This document shows, in pieces, positions 52,671 to 62,391 of a DNA stretch of 64,000 nucleotides. The stretch's first letter is position 1. Every line of letters begins with the position of its first letter. The notes beneath the pieces are model-generated. The model saw only the letters and a list, made by a program, of their open reading frames with translations, searched no databases and had not been told where the DNA came from. The position numbers were made by a program, and so were the translations under genes. The DNA is taken from contig JAMYGW020000016.1 of assembly GCA_025617375.2 (NCBI GenBank), positions 1-64,000 on the forward strand, read 5' to 3'. This stretch comes from Acarospora socialis (Eukaryota > Ascomycota > Lecanoromycetes > Acarosporales > Acarosporaceae).

Positions 52671-54030
52671 TTTTACTGGGCTGTATAAATAAGCTTTATA
52701 GTAATTTAAACTATAAGTTAAAACTTATCTATTTTTACCCTGCTTAATTTGAGCTAAATGTAAAAATGGTAATTGTATAGTGTTAATTAACAATAGTCCA
52801 TACAATATATTATTTCTATTTTTAATAAAATATCCTTTTTTGTATAATATAATAGTAATCTTATGTATTAGATTGTAGATATTTATTTTTCTTAGTAATA
52901 TACTTCTACCTCATTTTTTGTATGGATAAATACAAGGTTTTCTTATACTTATCCATTTTTATTATTCTTTTTAAGTTGTAATAATAAAAAAGACAATTTT
53001 ATTATTTATACTAGTTTATCAGAATTTTAGAGGTTTGTGATTTTGTTTCCTGATTTATAGTAATAATAATCCCTTTTGACCTTTCTATTATTTATCTATA
53101 TAGTTTTGTCTATTACTTTTGGAGTAACAAGTATATTCTAGTATTGTGTTAGATTTACCTTTATAAAGAGTAGTTATAAAAATTTTGATTATATTTTAGA
53201 TAATAATTTAAATATGTATATTAATAGGGTTGTTTTATATAGAATATTATAATACACACACTGTTTTAATTTGTCTTTATGTCGTGCTTATTTTGGGTAG
53301 AGCGGCTTGGATGATTCGACGCATCTCACTGGATTTGAAAATTTAAAATCATATCTTCTAGGGAAAGTATGCTCATTAAGTTGAGTATATCATGTAGTGC
53401 ATAAGATATTGGTTTAAGGTAGTTTTACTATTTCTGTGTGAAAGAGAAGAGAAAAAAGCTTTACCTTTTAATAATTTTCTATCTTCTCTTTTATTTTAGA
53501 TTGAACGTATCACCCAGTTATATGTTAACCCTCACCAATTATAATTTGTGTATTTACATTTTCATTGTTCGTTCGTCTTTTCTCCTTAATTGGTTTTGCA
53601 AGGAAAATCACACAAACCCAAAGTCTTTAACTTATTTAGAGTTAAAGACCGGACTAGTCTTAGATTAAAAGGATAGAGAGCTTGCTCTGTCTGTCTTTTA
53701 AACTTGAGCTAAGATGATCTTATCAGTATATTTAAAGTAATAGAGAATGTGGAATATAGTTATAAAGTCAGATTCCAATAGTTAGCTTATCTGGAAAAAT
53801 AAGTAACTATAAGGGTTGCATCCTTTATTGTGACGGCTTTCATAGAGGATATACAAATTTAAATAGCTTTAAATTCAATCTTATGAGGATAGTGGGTATC
53901 CGTTTGATGTTATATAATATATTATTACAATAATAATTGTATATACAGCCATAGTATTATTATATATGGTATCCCATGAGTGGCCTATAAGGGTAAGTTA
54001 TTTCCACTCAATTTTAATTTATCTATTAAA
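52671..54030. other. Spacer with hairpins, no recognised gene
   Basis: AT-rich. A promoter-like TTTTTGTATAATATAATAGT lies at about 52832. The part 53280-54000 is somewhat GC-richer with hairpins (GGATAGTGGGTATCC; TATGGTATCCCATGAG) and may be a degraded structured RNA or intron; I cannot identify it. A 76-codon frame at 53438 looks spurious. Confidence 0.35.
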
Positions 54031-54039
54031 AAAAAAAAT

Positions 54040-54768
54040 AAAAATGTTTCAACGTTTCGCTTCTTATTTAAACCATAGATGAAATACCCCCTCTCTTACC
54101 TTCTAAAGTTATTGCTTTTAATAATTATCCTTTGGTTCGGATTTTTAGAGTTATAGGTGAATAATCTGTGCTAACTTTTTTATAAAAACCAAAAAAACAT
54201 TTATTATTATTACCGTTACAATATAGAGTATTATTTATTGCCTTTCTACATATTTCTTATTTGTTGTAATTAATATGATGAAAGCATTTTATTGGATTTA
54301 TAAATTATGAAAAAGGGACCTAAATGTTAGAAACTCGCCTTTAGATCTTTTAGATCGTAATTTATTATATTGTTGAAAACTAGTATATTATGTTGCTTTA
54401 GCTGGTATGAGCTTAGCATGTGCATCTGTTGTAGCAGATACTATCTTGGAGGCCGGTGGACAAAAGTCTTTACGTCATTACTAGGTAAAGAAGTTAAATT
54501 ATGAGTTAGAGGTAAACAAGTTTATAGTTTATTTGTAGAGATGGATAACGAAGTTAGAAAAATAAAACAGTAAAGATAGATTTGATGAACTAATTAAATT
54601 AGCGGAGCAATGTGATTGGAGTGATGAAAAGGTTTTCTAAAGAAGAAAGGTAATCTATTAAATCTGCACTTGAAGAAGTTAAAAATAAGGAAAAATACCC
54701 TTTACAATCTTATGCTAAATATTTAGCTAAAAAAATAAAAGAATATTCTAATAGCAATAAAAATTAAT
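54040..54768 (+). pseudogene. Decayed accessory membrane protein (family of 3623 and 8030)
   Basis: Starts like the 3623 ORF (MFQRFASYLNHRWNTPSLT, SKVIAFNNYPLVRIFRVIG across a one-base frame change), then a degraded Cox1-tail-like segment (54190-54235), then VRNSPLDLLDRNLLYCWKLV and YVALAGMSLACASVVADTIL (54326-54450), and Lys/Glu-rich helical remains. Many stops. It ends at the copied rns 3' end. Confidence 0.5.
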
Positions 54769-54803
54769 TGTAGTGGAAATTGTACGGATTAATTAAAATA
54801 TCC
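54769..54803 (+). repeat. Copy of the rns 3' terminus
   Basis: TGTAGTGGAAATTGTACGG and the following ATTAATTAAA match 51602-51635 with few differences. It lies 16 bp before tRNA-Tyr, so the old rns end and the tRNA were probably neighbours before 3 kb was inserted. Confidence 0.75.
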
Positions 54804-54818
54804 TTTCTAAAACATAAA

Positions 54819-54904
54819 AGGAAGGTTCCGTTTGTTGGTATGACGGGTTGAGCTGTAAACTCAATAGCTAAAAGCTGTCGAAGGTTCGAGTCCTTTTCTT
54901 CCTA
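54819..54904 (+). tRNA. trnY: tRNA-Tyr (anticodon GTA)
   Basis: Class II tRNA: acceptor AGGAAGG/TCTTCCT, anticodon arm TTGAG-CTGTAAA-CTCAA, long variable arm (TAGCTAAAAGCT), T loop TTCGAGT. 86 nt. Confidence 0.9.
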
Positions 54905-55199
54905 TGCAATTTTATACCTTTGTGCACTATTTAATAAATTAAAAGTAAAGAATTGTTTAAAGTATATAATTGGAAATGTTTTGCTTTGGTTTAAACCGTC
55001 CCCTATATAAAATTCCTATGCTTTATTACCAAATGGCTAGATAAAACTCTGTTTTTTATTTATTTGTTACGCTCGTTTCCTTTTTCCTATCATTAAGGTG
55101 AAAATTAAATAAGATATTGGGGGTTTGGGGTTTTGGGTTTTTGGTTTTTGTATAAGGTAATAGTAATATAATATCCCCCCCTCCCCATTCATTTTTGTA

Positions 55200-55550
55200 T
55201 AAGATACTAGGAAAATCTTTTATAAGGGGTAAAAGTAAAATTTATAAAAATTATACAAAATATTTATAAATTATTTTTATAAATTATACCATTAAACCTA
55301 AAACCTCTTTCTTGTATTGTAGAGTAGGTAGGTCTAGTTTTAGACTAAAATTAAAATATTTTTTTATATATTATTTTTATAAATTATATCATTAAACCAA
55401 AATAACCAAAACCTATTTATTGTATAGTATAATAGTTATGTATAGTTTTAAGAATTATAATTTCTAAGATTTATATGTAAACTCAAAAAAGAAAAAGATA
55501 TAAAAGTTATGTTTTAATTATAAAATAAGAAAGATAAAAAAAAATGAAAA
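55200..55550 (+). repeat. Copy of the rns leader and its repeats
   Basis: 55395-55550 matches 49640-49775 (the last promoter-like unit and the leader up to the start of rns) but is followed by unrelated DNA. 55130-55390 holds more diverged units. If the motif is a promoter, this copy could drive the tRNA cluster. Confidence 0.65.
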
Positions 55551-55685
55551 AAAAAATATTATCCTAAAAATTAGAAAAGGATCCATTTATGAAAAAGTAG
55601 AAAAAACTTGTGTAAATAAAAATCAGGATAAAAATAAAAAAAATAAAAATATAACCGCAATAAAATAAGATTGTATTAACATAAA

Positions 55686-55756
55686 GCCTTTATAGCTCAA
55701 CGGTAGAGCGAGATACTGTTAATATCCTGATATATGTTCGATTCATATTAAGGGCT
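55686..55756 (+). tRNA. trnN: tRNA-Asn (anticodon GTT)
   Basis: Acceptor GCCTTTA/TAAGGGC, D arm AGCTCAACGGTAGAGC, anticodon loop CTGTTAA, T arm ATATG/CATAT with loop TTCGATT. 71 nt. Confidence 0.88.
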
Positions 55757-55896
55757 TATGCCAAACTTTAATTATATATTTTTTTTCCTTAAGATCCTAA
55801 AAATCCTTGCAGTATGTTTTTTATATTCTCCTAAAAAATTAATATTAATTTTTGCAAAATTCCTGAGTATTCTCAGGAATATCCCATTGGTTTTAT

Positions 55897-56180
55897 TTGG
55901 TTTAGCGAAAGGGGAAAAATCTAGCATTTCTCTTTGAACAGAACGATTATTTTTATCTTCAAATGCAAAAGATATAGGGACATTATACCTTATGTTTGCC
56001 TTATTTGCAGGACTTATAGGAACAGCCTTTTCTGTTTTAATTGGATTAGAATTATCTGGAGCAGGTGTTCAATATATAGCTGACAATCAGTTATACAATA
56101 GTATAATAACTTCTCATGCCATCGTGATGATATTCTTTATGGTCAAATACAATTCAAAAAAGTTAAATGAAAATTTAATA
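55897..56180 (+). pseudogene. Partial copy of cox1 exon 1 and the intron 1 start
   Basis: From AGGGGAAAAATCTAGC it follows 16463 onward: [60 protein letters not shown], including the first codons of intron 1. Only a few differences from the gene. It then continues into unrelated sequence (stop 56262). Because it carries intron sequence, it was copied as DNA rather than from spliced RNA. Confidence 0.85.
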
Positions 56181-56223
56181 CATTACAATAAATCTAGGGA
56201 TCTATCTATTTTTTTTTATTTTT

Positions 56224-56409
56224 ATGCAACTTTCAATAAATTATTGGATCTTTTTTGTACCTAATAGTGAGAAAATTTTTGTTTGACTTATGAAATTAGA
56301 TTGTATAAAAATTAAGGCAAAGAGTATTATTTCTTTATTTTTATATGTAGCTTTTTATTTTTTAGCATTAATTTCTCTTACTGTTTCTATAATTACTGTT
56401 ATGAAGTAA
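56224..56409 (+). CDS. Small hydrophobic ORF, 61 residues
   Basis: ATG 56224 to TAA 56407, one UGA-Trp: [20 protein letters not shown], then a single membrane helix ([20 protein letters not shown]). Not recognised; no atp8 signature (MPQL). It overlaps the tail of the cox1 exon 1 copy in another frame. Possibly chance. Confidence 0.25.
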
Positions 56410-56494
56410 ATTTCTTCTTTCAAGATCTTATAACATGATTATGTAACCATTGCTTGCCTATTATTTATCTTGCTTTTAGTGATAACACGGTAAG

Positions 56495-56872
56495 AGGAAT
56501 CCAAAAACTAGAGATAAAGATTGAAAACATTGTATTATAAACGAGCTTAACTACAACGATCTCTTTTTTTACTTTGATAATCTCATTATTTATATTTATC
56601 CCTTATGAATGACTTAGTTTAGCTAACAATTTAGCACTTATAATTTTTAATCCTTAAATGACAAGTCAAACTTTTTTTGTCTTTATCCCTTTGTTGTGTT
56701 TTATATTATTAGCAGTTAATTTAATTTTTGCTAGTCATAAGCCGTATCCAGAAAAAGGATAGTTTATTCGAGTGTGGATTTCACTCGTTTTTAGGTCAAA
56801 ATAGAACCCAGTTTAGTATTTCTTTCTTTATTTTTGCATTATTATTTTTATTATTTGATCTTGTACATAGAT
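56495..56872 (+). pseudogene. Partial copy of the nad2/nad3 junction
   Basis: Matches 15435-15807: the last 50 codons of nad2, the TAA-ATG junction, and the first 70 codons of nad3 up to FDL, with a stop in the nad2 part and small indels in the nad3 part. Neither gene can function from here. Confidence 0.85.
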
Positions 56873-56989
56873 ATACCAAAGTTATTAAGAGTTTTTTGTA
56901 ATTTAATTAGATTAAAAGGTATATTATCTGAGTTTATCTGCCAATAAGTTAAAAAAGAGAGCCTTTTAAAAGGTTCCCCTAAAGTCTCG

Positions 56990-57056
56990 TTAGCTTAATC
57001 GTAAACAAGTCTATTACATAGACTTAAATCTAATTAAGATCCAATTTTAACTAAAA
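56990..57056 (+). tRNA. tRNA-like segment, decayed
   Basis: TCTCGTTAGCTTAATCG resembles a D arm and AGTCT-ATTACAT-AGACT an anticodon arm (TAC), but no T arm or acceptor pairing is convincing. Confidence 0.25.
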
Positions 57057-57059
57057 AAA

Positions 57060-57131
57060 GAGAACTTTGCTTAACGGTAAAGCATGTGACTTTTAATCAT
57101 TATTATGTGGGTTCAAATCCCACAGTTCTTA
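57060..57131 (+). tRNA. trnK: tRNA-Lys (anticodon TTT)
   Basis: Acceptor GAGAACT/AGTTCTT, anticodon TGTGA-CTTTTAA-TCATT, T arm GTGGG/CCCAC with loop TTCAAAT. 72 nt. Confidence 0.85.
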
Positions 57132-57242
57132 ATACCGCTTTTACTTGTGAATTATAACTAAATATCTAGTTACAGATATGAAAATGGTTTTATTTTTAGT
57201 GGAAAGGAAACGGCTATACATATAATTTTTTTTATAAAAAAA

Positions 57243-57315
57243 GGGTTATTAACTTAATTGGTAAAGGACTTTCTTGTCGAGAAAGTAGATGTCGGATCGA
57301 AGCCGACCTAACCCG
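57243..57315 (+). tRNA. trnD: tRNA-Asp (anticodon GTC)
   Basis: Acceptor GGGTTA/TAACCC, anticodon arm TTTCT-TGTCGAG-AAAG, T arm GTCGG/CCGAC with loop ATCGAAG, discriminator G. Confidence 0.88.
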
Positions 57316-57436
57316 ACAATCTTTTTATTTTTGGTTTTATTTTTACTCTTTACTAAATAAATCTGAAATAAAATCTAAAAACATATGCATAGAATATTGA
57401 GTTTATAATTATATATCTTTAAAAGCTAAAGTATTA

Positions 57437-57507
57437 ACGGCTATAGGTTAATGGTAGACCGTTCGTCTTCCAAACGATGTGTGTCGATTCGAATTCGACT
57501 GGCCGTA
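57437..57507 (+). tRNA. trnG: tRNA-Gly (anticodon TCC)
   Basis: Acceptor ACGGCTA/TGGCCGT, anticodon arm TTCGT-CTTCCAA-ACGAT, T arm GTCGA/TCGAC with loop TTCGAAT. Confidence 0.88.
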
Positions 57508-57654
57508 GAGCAGGTAATTCTCTAAAACATCATTTTTTTTTACAAAATTATAAAAATCCACTAGTAAAATCGTAGATAATAAGAGAACGTTCGCCCCCCC
57601 TATTTTTTTTACAAACGGAAAGATATTATAAATGAACTTGTTAAAAAGTAAAAG

Positions 57655-57735
57655 GGAAAAGTTGCTATAGGTAAGGCAAGATATTTGCTAAATATTGTGT
57701 TTTTACACCTGGATGTTCGAATCATCCCTTTTCCG
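57655..57735 (+). tRNA. trnS1: tRNA-Ser (anticodon GCT)
   Basis: Class II tRNA: acceptor GGAAAAG/CTTTTCC, anticodon arm ATATT-TGCTAAA-TAT, variable stem GTGT...ACAC, T arm GGATG/CATCC with loop TTCGAAT. Confidence 0.88.
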
Positions 57736-57805
57736 TATGTTTGTTTATTAAGATAGCGAATAAAATAATGTAAGCTCCAAACTATTTAAACTTATAATCA
57801 TAATA

Positions 57806-57877
57806 AAGAGTATAGTTTAATTGGCAAAATATAAAGCTCCAAACTTTACATTCTCAGTTCAAGTCTGAGTGCTCTTG
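57806..57877 (+). tRNA. trnW: tRNA-Trp-like (anticodon CCA)
   Basis: Acceptor AAGAGTA/TGCTCTT, D arm AGTTTAATTGGCAAAA, anticodon arm TAAAG-CTCCAAA-CTTTA (CCA), T arm CTCAG/CTGAG with loop TTCAAGT. All stems pair well. It is a near copy of the tRNA at 58522, which has TCA. CCA would read UGG only, TCA both UGG and UGA. Confidence 0.75.
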
Positions 57878-57907
57878 TATTTTCGTTTTAAGTAATAAAT
57901 AGATAAA

Positions 57908-57980
57908 AATAAAAATATAGATAATTTAGTTTAATAGTAAACTTATTACTTATAATCCTTACTATGTGGATTTTTTTTTC
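57908..57980 (+). tRNA. tRNA-like segment, decayed
   Basis: TTTAGTTTAATAGTAAACTTATTACTTATAATCC recalls the D and anticodon arms of the tRNA-Lys at 57060, but the T arm is replaced by a T9 run and the acceptor is absent. Confidence 0.25.
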
Positions 57981-58031
57981 AAATTTTATAAAAACATAAT
58001 AATAAAGAATAAGTATAAAGAAAAATTAAGG

Positions 58032-58104
58032 GCCCCATTAGTCTAGTGGTTAAGACATAACTTTTTCAATGTTATAATCCTGGGTTCGAATCCCAGCTGG
58101 GGTA
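58032..58104 (+). tRNA. trnE: tRNA-Glu (anticodon TTC)
   Basis: Acceptor GCCCCAT/CTGGGGT, D arm AGTCTAGTGGTTAAGAC, anticodon loop TTTTCAA, T arm CTGGG/CCCAG with loop TTCGAAT. Confidence 0.88.
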
Positions 58105-58377
58105 AATTATTACTTAACTTTTTTAGATATATATTAAATTTATTTTTATATTATTTATTTTAAGCTTATTATACTTTTTATCTTTGGAACTTTTTAATAA
58201 TTTATAAATAAACCCCCTAAAAGTACATAAATTTGCATGATGGGTAGAAAAGAAATTTTGTAGATAAAGTGCTTTTTGTACAAAAAGAAAAATCCAATAG
58301 TTAAAGCAATAATTAATGTTTCTTGTTTAAAAATAACTTTTTCAACTAAAGTCTGTATAATTTATATTTTTCTTATC

Positions 58378-58412
58378 ATATTCTCATATTCTCATATTCT
58401 CATATTCTCATA
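58378..58412 (+). repeat. Minisatellite, TCATATTC units
   Basis: Four consecutive 8-bp units (CATATTCT) between tRNA-Glu and the second tRNA-Trp. Confidence 0.8.
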
Positions 58413-58521
58413 AGAAAAGCTTCTATTAAAATAAAAAAAAAATACAGCAGTTTGAAGTAAAAGATTGAAAAACTTTAAATTGTAACTTTTTAGATTCTCT
58501 TTTAACTAGATATTTAATGTA

Positions 58522-58593
58522 AAGAGTATAGTTTAATTGGCAAAATAGGAAGCTTCAAACTTCAAATTCTCAGTTCAAATCTGAGTGCTCTTG
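58522..58593 (+). tRNA. trnW: tRNA-Trp (anticodon TCA)
   Basis: Same acceptor and arms as 57806, with anticodon arm GGAAG-CTTCAAA-CTTC giving TCA. This reads UGA as Trp, consistent with the many UGA codons inside conserved Trp positions of cox1, cox2 and cox3. Confidence 0.85.
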
Positions 58594-58622
58594 ATTGTAT
58601 AATTAAAATTTTAATTATACTA

Positions 58623-58683
58623 TGGTTCTTTAACTTAACTGGGAATGTGCGTTTTTGATAAGGATGGGTCTATCTTGAACCTT
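58623..58683 (+). pseudogene. Truncated tRNA-Ile copy
   Basis: GGTTCTTTAACTTAACTGGG...TTTTTGATAAGG...TTGAACC resembles the tRNA-Ile at 59657 (same TTGATAA anticodon loop) but lacks a proper T arm. It lies on the other side of a GIY-YIG relic. Confidence 0.5.
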
Positions 58684-58742
58684 AATCGTGTAAAATCAGA
58701 TATCATCTAGTATTGTGTTAATAAAATTTATAAATAAAAATT

Positions 58743-59667
58743 ATGAATAAAAAATATAATTTCACTCTTAGTTTACAAGATATAGTTCCGGGAAGAATTT
58801 ATGATTATGCTATGTTTAAGTCAGATATAATTAATGATTTTAAGGATAATACTGTTATTTACATGTGGTTTAATAAAGTTGCAGGTCAGGTATATGCAGG
58901 TAGTGCGTAAAAAGGGAGAAACCGTTTAAACTCTTATTATAGACCTTCAGCTTTTTACTAGTAATAGAAATAGTTTAATATATTATAGTATATTAAAATA
59001 TGGGCATGAAAATTTTAGTCTTGTTATTTTAGAAGTATGTAATGCAGAAAGTCCTATAAGTAAAACGTCTTATTTACATAGAGAAAGTTTCTATATAAAT
59101 TGGGCTTATAAAATTTATAATGAAAAAGTTATGAATGTTTTAAATATAGCTTAATCTAGTTTAGGTTATAATAACTCACTGATTAGGAGGTTAAAAGTGA
59201 GTGAATTAAAAGCAGGTATGAAAAACAATATATTTGGTAAAAAATATAGAGAGGAAAGTCGTAATTTAATTAGTCAAGCTAATAAAGGTCGTATACAACA
59301 CATTCAAAGGTAACAAAGGCGGGTAAAATCAGTAAAGCGAATTTAGGATTAGGAATAAAACATTATGAATAAACCCTAGTTAAGATAGGTGCAATGTCGA
59401 AAGGAAGAAAACATTTTGAAAAACTAAATTTAAATTAAGAATCCTTAGGTTGGGTAAAAAACTAGTTTGTATACTAGTGAAAAAATGAAGATGGTTCATG
59501 GTAGATTAGTAATAGTTACTAACATTGTTTCAGGTGAAGTTTATATCCTTCTATTAAACGGGCAGCTGAAAATTGTAATACTTCCAGTATTACAATAAAA
59601 AGACATTTAGATAATAATAGTAAACTTTATGATTTTTATCTTATAACCAAAAAAAAGATTCCTTAAC
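58743..59667 (+). pseudogene. Decayed GIY-YIG endonuclease between tRNA-Ile copies
   Basis: Begins ATG 58743: FTLSLQDIVPGRIYDYAMFK, NTVIYMWFNKVAGQVYAGSA (GIY and a YAG variant of YIG), a stop, ILKYGHENFSLVILEVC, HRESFYINW, LGYNNS, NUMOD3-like ELKAGMKNNIFGKKYREESR, and a NUMOD1-like end YPSIKRAAENCNTSSITIKR. Several stops and frame changes. Closest relative here is 1893-3198. Its last codons overlap the tRNA-Ile start. Confidence 0.65.
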
Positions 59668-59728
59668 TTAATAGGTAAAGTGTACTTTTGATAAGAGTAT
59701 GTTCAGTGTTCGATTCGCTGAGGAATCA
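59657..59728 (+). tRNA. trnI: tRNA-Ile (anticodon GAT)
   Basis: Acceptor GATTCCT/AGGAATC, anticodon arm TACTT-TTGATAA-GAGTA, T arm CAGTG/CGCTG with loop TTCGATT, discriminator A. Confidence 0.88.
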
Positions 59729-59894
59729 GGCGATTAGTTATTTAATGTTAATTTATAGTAGTAAGGTAAATATAAATCTATTTAAGTTGATAACTAGTAG
59801 TTTTTAAAGTTTATCTATAACTTTTTATTTTCTCACCTATTAAACAGGTGAGATGAGAAAGTTATAAATATAGTATTATGCATATCTTTATAAA

Positions 59895-59977
59895 AATAGG
59901 AATAGGTATAGGAATAGGAATAGGAATAGGAATAGGAATAGGAATAGGTATAGGAATAGGAATAGGTATAGGAAAAA
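59895..59977 (+). repeat. Hexanucleotide microsatellite (GGAATA/GGTATA)
   Basis: About 13 units of AGGAATA/AGGTATA in two alternating forms directly before the ATG at 59979. Confidence 0.9.
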
Positions 59978-59978
59978 A

Positions 59979-61100
59979 ATGAAAAATTATTTAATTATGA
60001 TTAAATTCTTATATGATAAAATTATATATTGCGGGGTTAAATTTGCCAATAAATTTATTTATAACAGTTTGTGTAAAAAACTGTTTAATAGATCAACTTT
60101 TAGTAAACTAGTAGTTATCTTTACTTTAGGTTTAGTATATAGAATATTAATAAATTATTTTTATGATATTTATGTTTTTAGAGATTATACTAATATTATA
60201 TCTTTAATATATTATGGTATTATGTATATAGCTACGGTTTTAATTAATGAACTTATGTGATATTTTTATTTTATTATCCCTAAAATTAATTTTGAAATAT
60301 TTAAACCTTTTTCTGTTAGAAATGCGATTAGATCTTTAATTCATGTTTGAATTAAAGTAAAAATAAGCAATTTATTGATGGTAATAATACTTTTGGGGGG
60401 GGGGGGGGGGCCTAAAGTTTCTAGTGTTAACACTTATAATAAAAAACTTACTAGTGTTAATTTTAGTCGAGCTAGAGTTGGATAAAGCGGCAGTGGAACT
60501 AGTGGAGATTGAGTTGGATAAAGCAGTAGTGGAACTAGTAGAGATTGAGTTGGATAAAGTGGTAGTGTAATTTGTCGTAGTTAGTGACTAGGAACTAGTG
60601 GTATTGAACCTAAAGGTGATTATGCTCCAACTCCAGCTACAATTGCATGATATATAGGAAAAAAGCCAAATCTTTATAAATTATTAGGTGACCCTTATAG
60701 ATATCCCTTATATAAAGGTGGGAATAATATGTCTCTCGCAAATATAGTAGATATGGCACCTAATACAGGAAGGGACCCTAAAAACTATGATCCTAGTTTG
60801 TTTACTGGGAGAGCAATTTGAAATATTTCAGATACAGAAGCTATTTGTGCTCGAGGGTATGACCCTAAACAATCTAACCAGCCCTATGCTAGTGGTTTAG
60901 CGGAAGCATTGGAGGTAGCTTATAGCAGTAATGTTTTGGGTCAGATGCGCCTAGATTGGATTTTAAAGCGCATATATTTCTCGATTATTTTATTAGGGTT
61001 AAATACCCTGGGGCTAATCAAGATAACACAGTGGTTATTTGGGCAAATCTTAGAAAATTGAAATAACTTTAATTTTCCTAGGTTTACAAGGTATACCTAG
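59979..61100 (+). pseudogene. Accessory membrane protein ORF with repeats, broken
   Basis: ATG 59979. Two or three membrane helices (STFSKLVVIFTLGLVYRILI; IISLIYYGIMYIATVLINEL), a basic linker (VRNAIRSLIHVWIKVKIS), then a run of about 15 G (60397). Behind it lie 45-bp tandem units (60475-60580) that contain a stop in the main frame, and after further stops an open stretch: YAPTPATIAWYIGKKPNLYK, NTGRDPKNYDPSLFTGRAIW, ARGYDPKQSNQPYASGLAEA. The last residues run into the cox1 3' relic at 61074. Plan (helices, low-complexity linker, conserved polar end) matches the ORF at 44766. Unrecognised. Confidence 0.45.
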
Positions 61101-61375
61101 AAGAATTAGTTATTCTTGTTATTCTTTTGTATGATGGAACTTAATAGTTTTGGATTTCTTTTTTCAAATGTAGTTACATGGTTATTTTTATATGTGTTAT
61201 ATGTTCAATTAATTTTGGGTAAACATACCATACAAAAATATATCCATGATTAGCTTCTCAATTTTAGAGTAATTTATTGCAAACTTTATTAAATAGAGTT
61301 TACAACATCTTACAATAATCTTTAAATAGTCTAGCTGAAGCCCATGCATTTTTGAGTTTACTAAGACAATCTAAA
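61074..61375 (+). pseudogene. Degraded copy of the cox1 3' end
   Basis: Matches cox1 exon 14 from 36109: CCTAGGTTTACAAGGTATACC ([11 protein letters not shown]), [38 protein letters not shown], ending with the AEAHAFLSLLRQS version of PPKPHAFVSLPLQS. Stops and gaps throughout. This looks like an older native cox1 end without the extension domain. Confidence 0.8.
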
Positions 61376-62391
61376 AACTAAGAATGAAAGTAAGAAGAAA
61401 AAACAGGGGGCTAATCAAAAAAAAACCGCAAAACAAACAAAATTGAATACAATAACTAGAAATTATTTTTTAAGAAATATAATAATAGTTTTATGTATTC
61501 AAATAACACTAATTATGCTAAAGTTGGTCTACAGATCTTATCGCAGCTTCAATTTATTTTTACATGAGAACAGGGTAATATAATAGTTTTAGATGAAAAG
61601 CTTAATAATTTGGATAATTCTATTCCCACAGAAAACAAGTTAGAGGGGTGAAAAAGAAGTAAGTTTGAAACGGTTAAATAAACATTTAAATTGTGGATAA
61701 ATCTGTAGATAATAATTGTTAACTAGATAATCTACAGCTATTGAGAAGTCAAAAAAGACCGCCGCGGTTAAAAGTTTATATGGTGATTCCGGGATAAAGT
61801 AATAGAGATTTGCACATATTAGGCTGTATGACTCTATCAGAATATATTATAAAATATGTATTATGTTGAAGTTTTGTTTTTTTCATTTTTGGAGGTTTAT
61901 CTCGATTAAACTTTTATAACTTTTTTATCTTAAATATTTAATGTGAGTATATCAATAGTTATAAGTTTAACTTTAAATTATTAAAATTATATATAAGATT
62001 TTTTTGCGTTTTATATAATTGTAATACCCTTTTTAGCTGTTATGTGAGAGAGAAACGGGTAATATAATTAGAGGTTAATCTAGAACCTTAATCTAGTATG
62101 GTGTTTTTAAATGTTTATTTGATAAATTAAAAATTTAAATACTAATGTATTTTTTACTTATAATCTTTTTCACTTTTTAGATAGGGAGTGTTGGTTAATT
62201 TTTCTGACCTGAGACCTTACAAAAATCTTTGTGTATATTTTTTAACGCTTAGAGTCTTGAAGAAACACAGTAATATAATAGTATATAATTATGTATATTA
62301 TCCTTATCTATTCACAAAGAGTCTTTTAGGATATTTAATATTCAAAGAGAAATAAAGTTATCTTTTTAAAAAATGAGGTGATTTTTTAACA
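61376..62391. other. Intergenic, no gene seen
   Basis: AT-rich, with promoter-like GGGTAATATAATA motifs at about 61573 and 62057 and AGTAATATAATAGTATAT at about 62270. Lys-rich fragments right after the cox1 relic (61385-61445) may be the remains of an extension domain. Confidence 0.35.

Noticed and set aside
53438-53668. 76-codon Tyr/Leu-rich frame
   Set aside because: AT-rich chance frame in a region with many hairpins; no motif.
56659-56872. Second functional nad3
   Set aside because: Only the first part is present and indels disrupt it; a partial copy of the gene at 15592.
59895-59977. Hexamer array as a possible CRISPR
   Set aside because: Units are contiguous 6-mers without spacers; a microsatellite.
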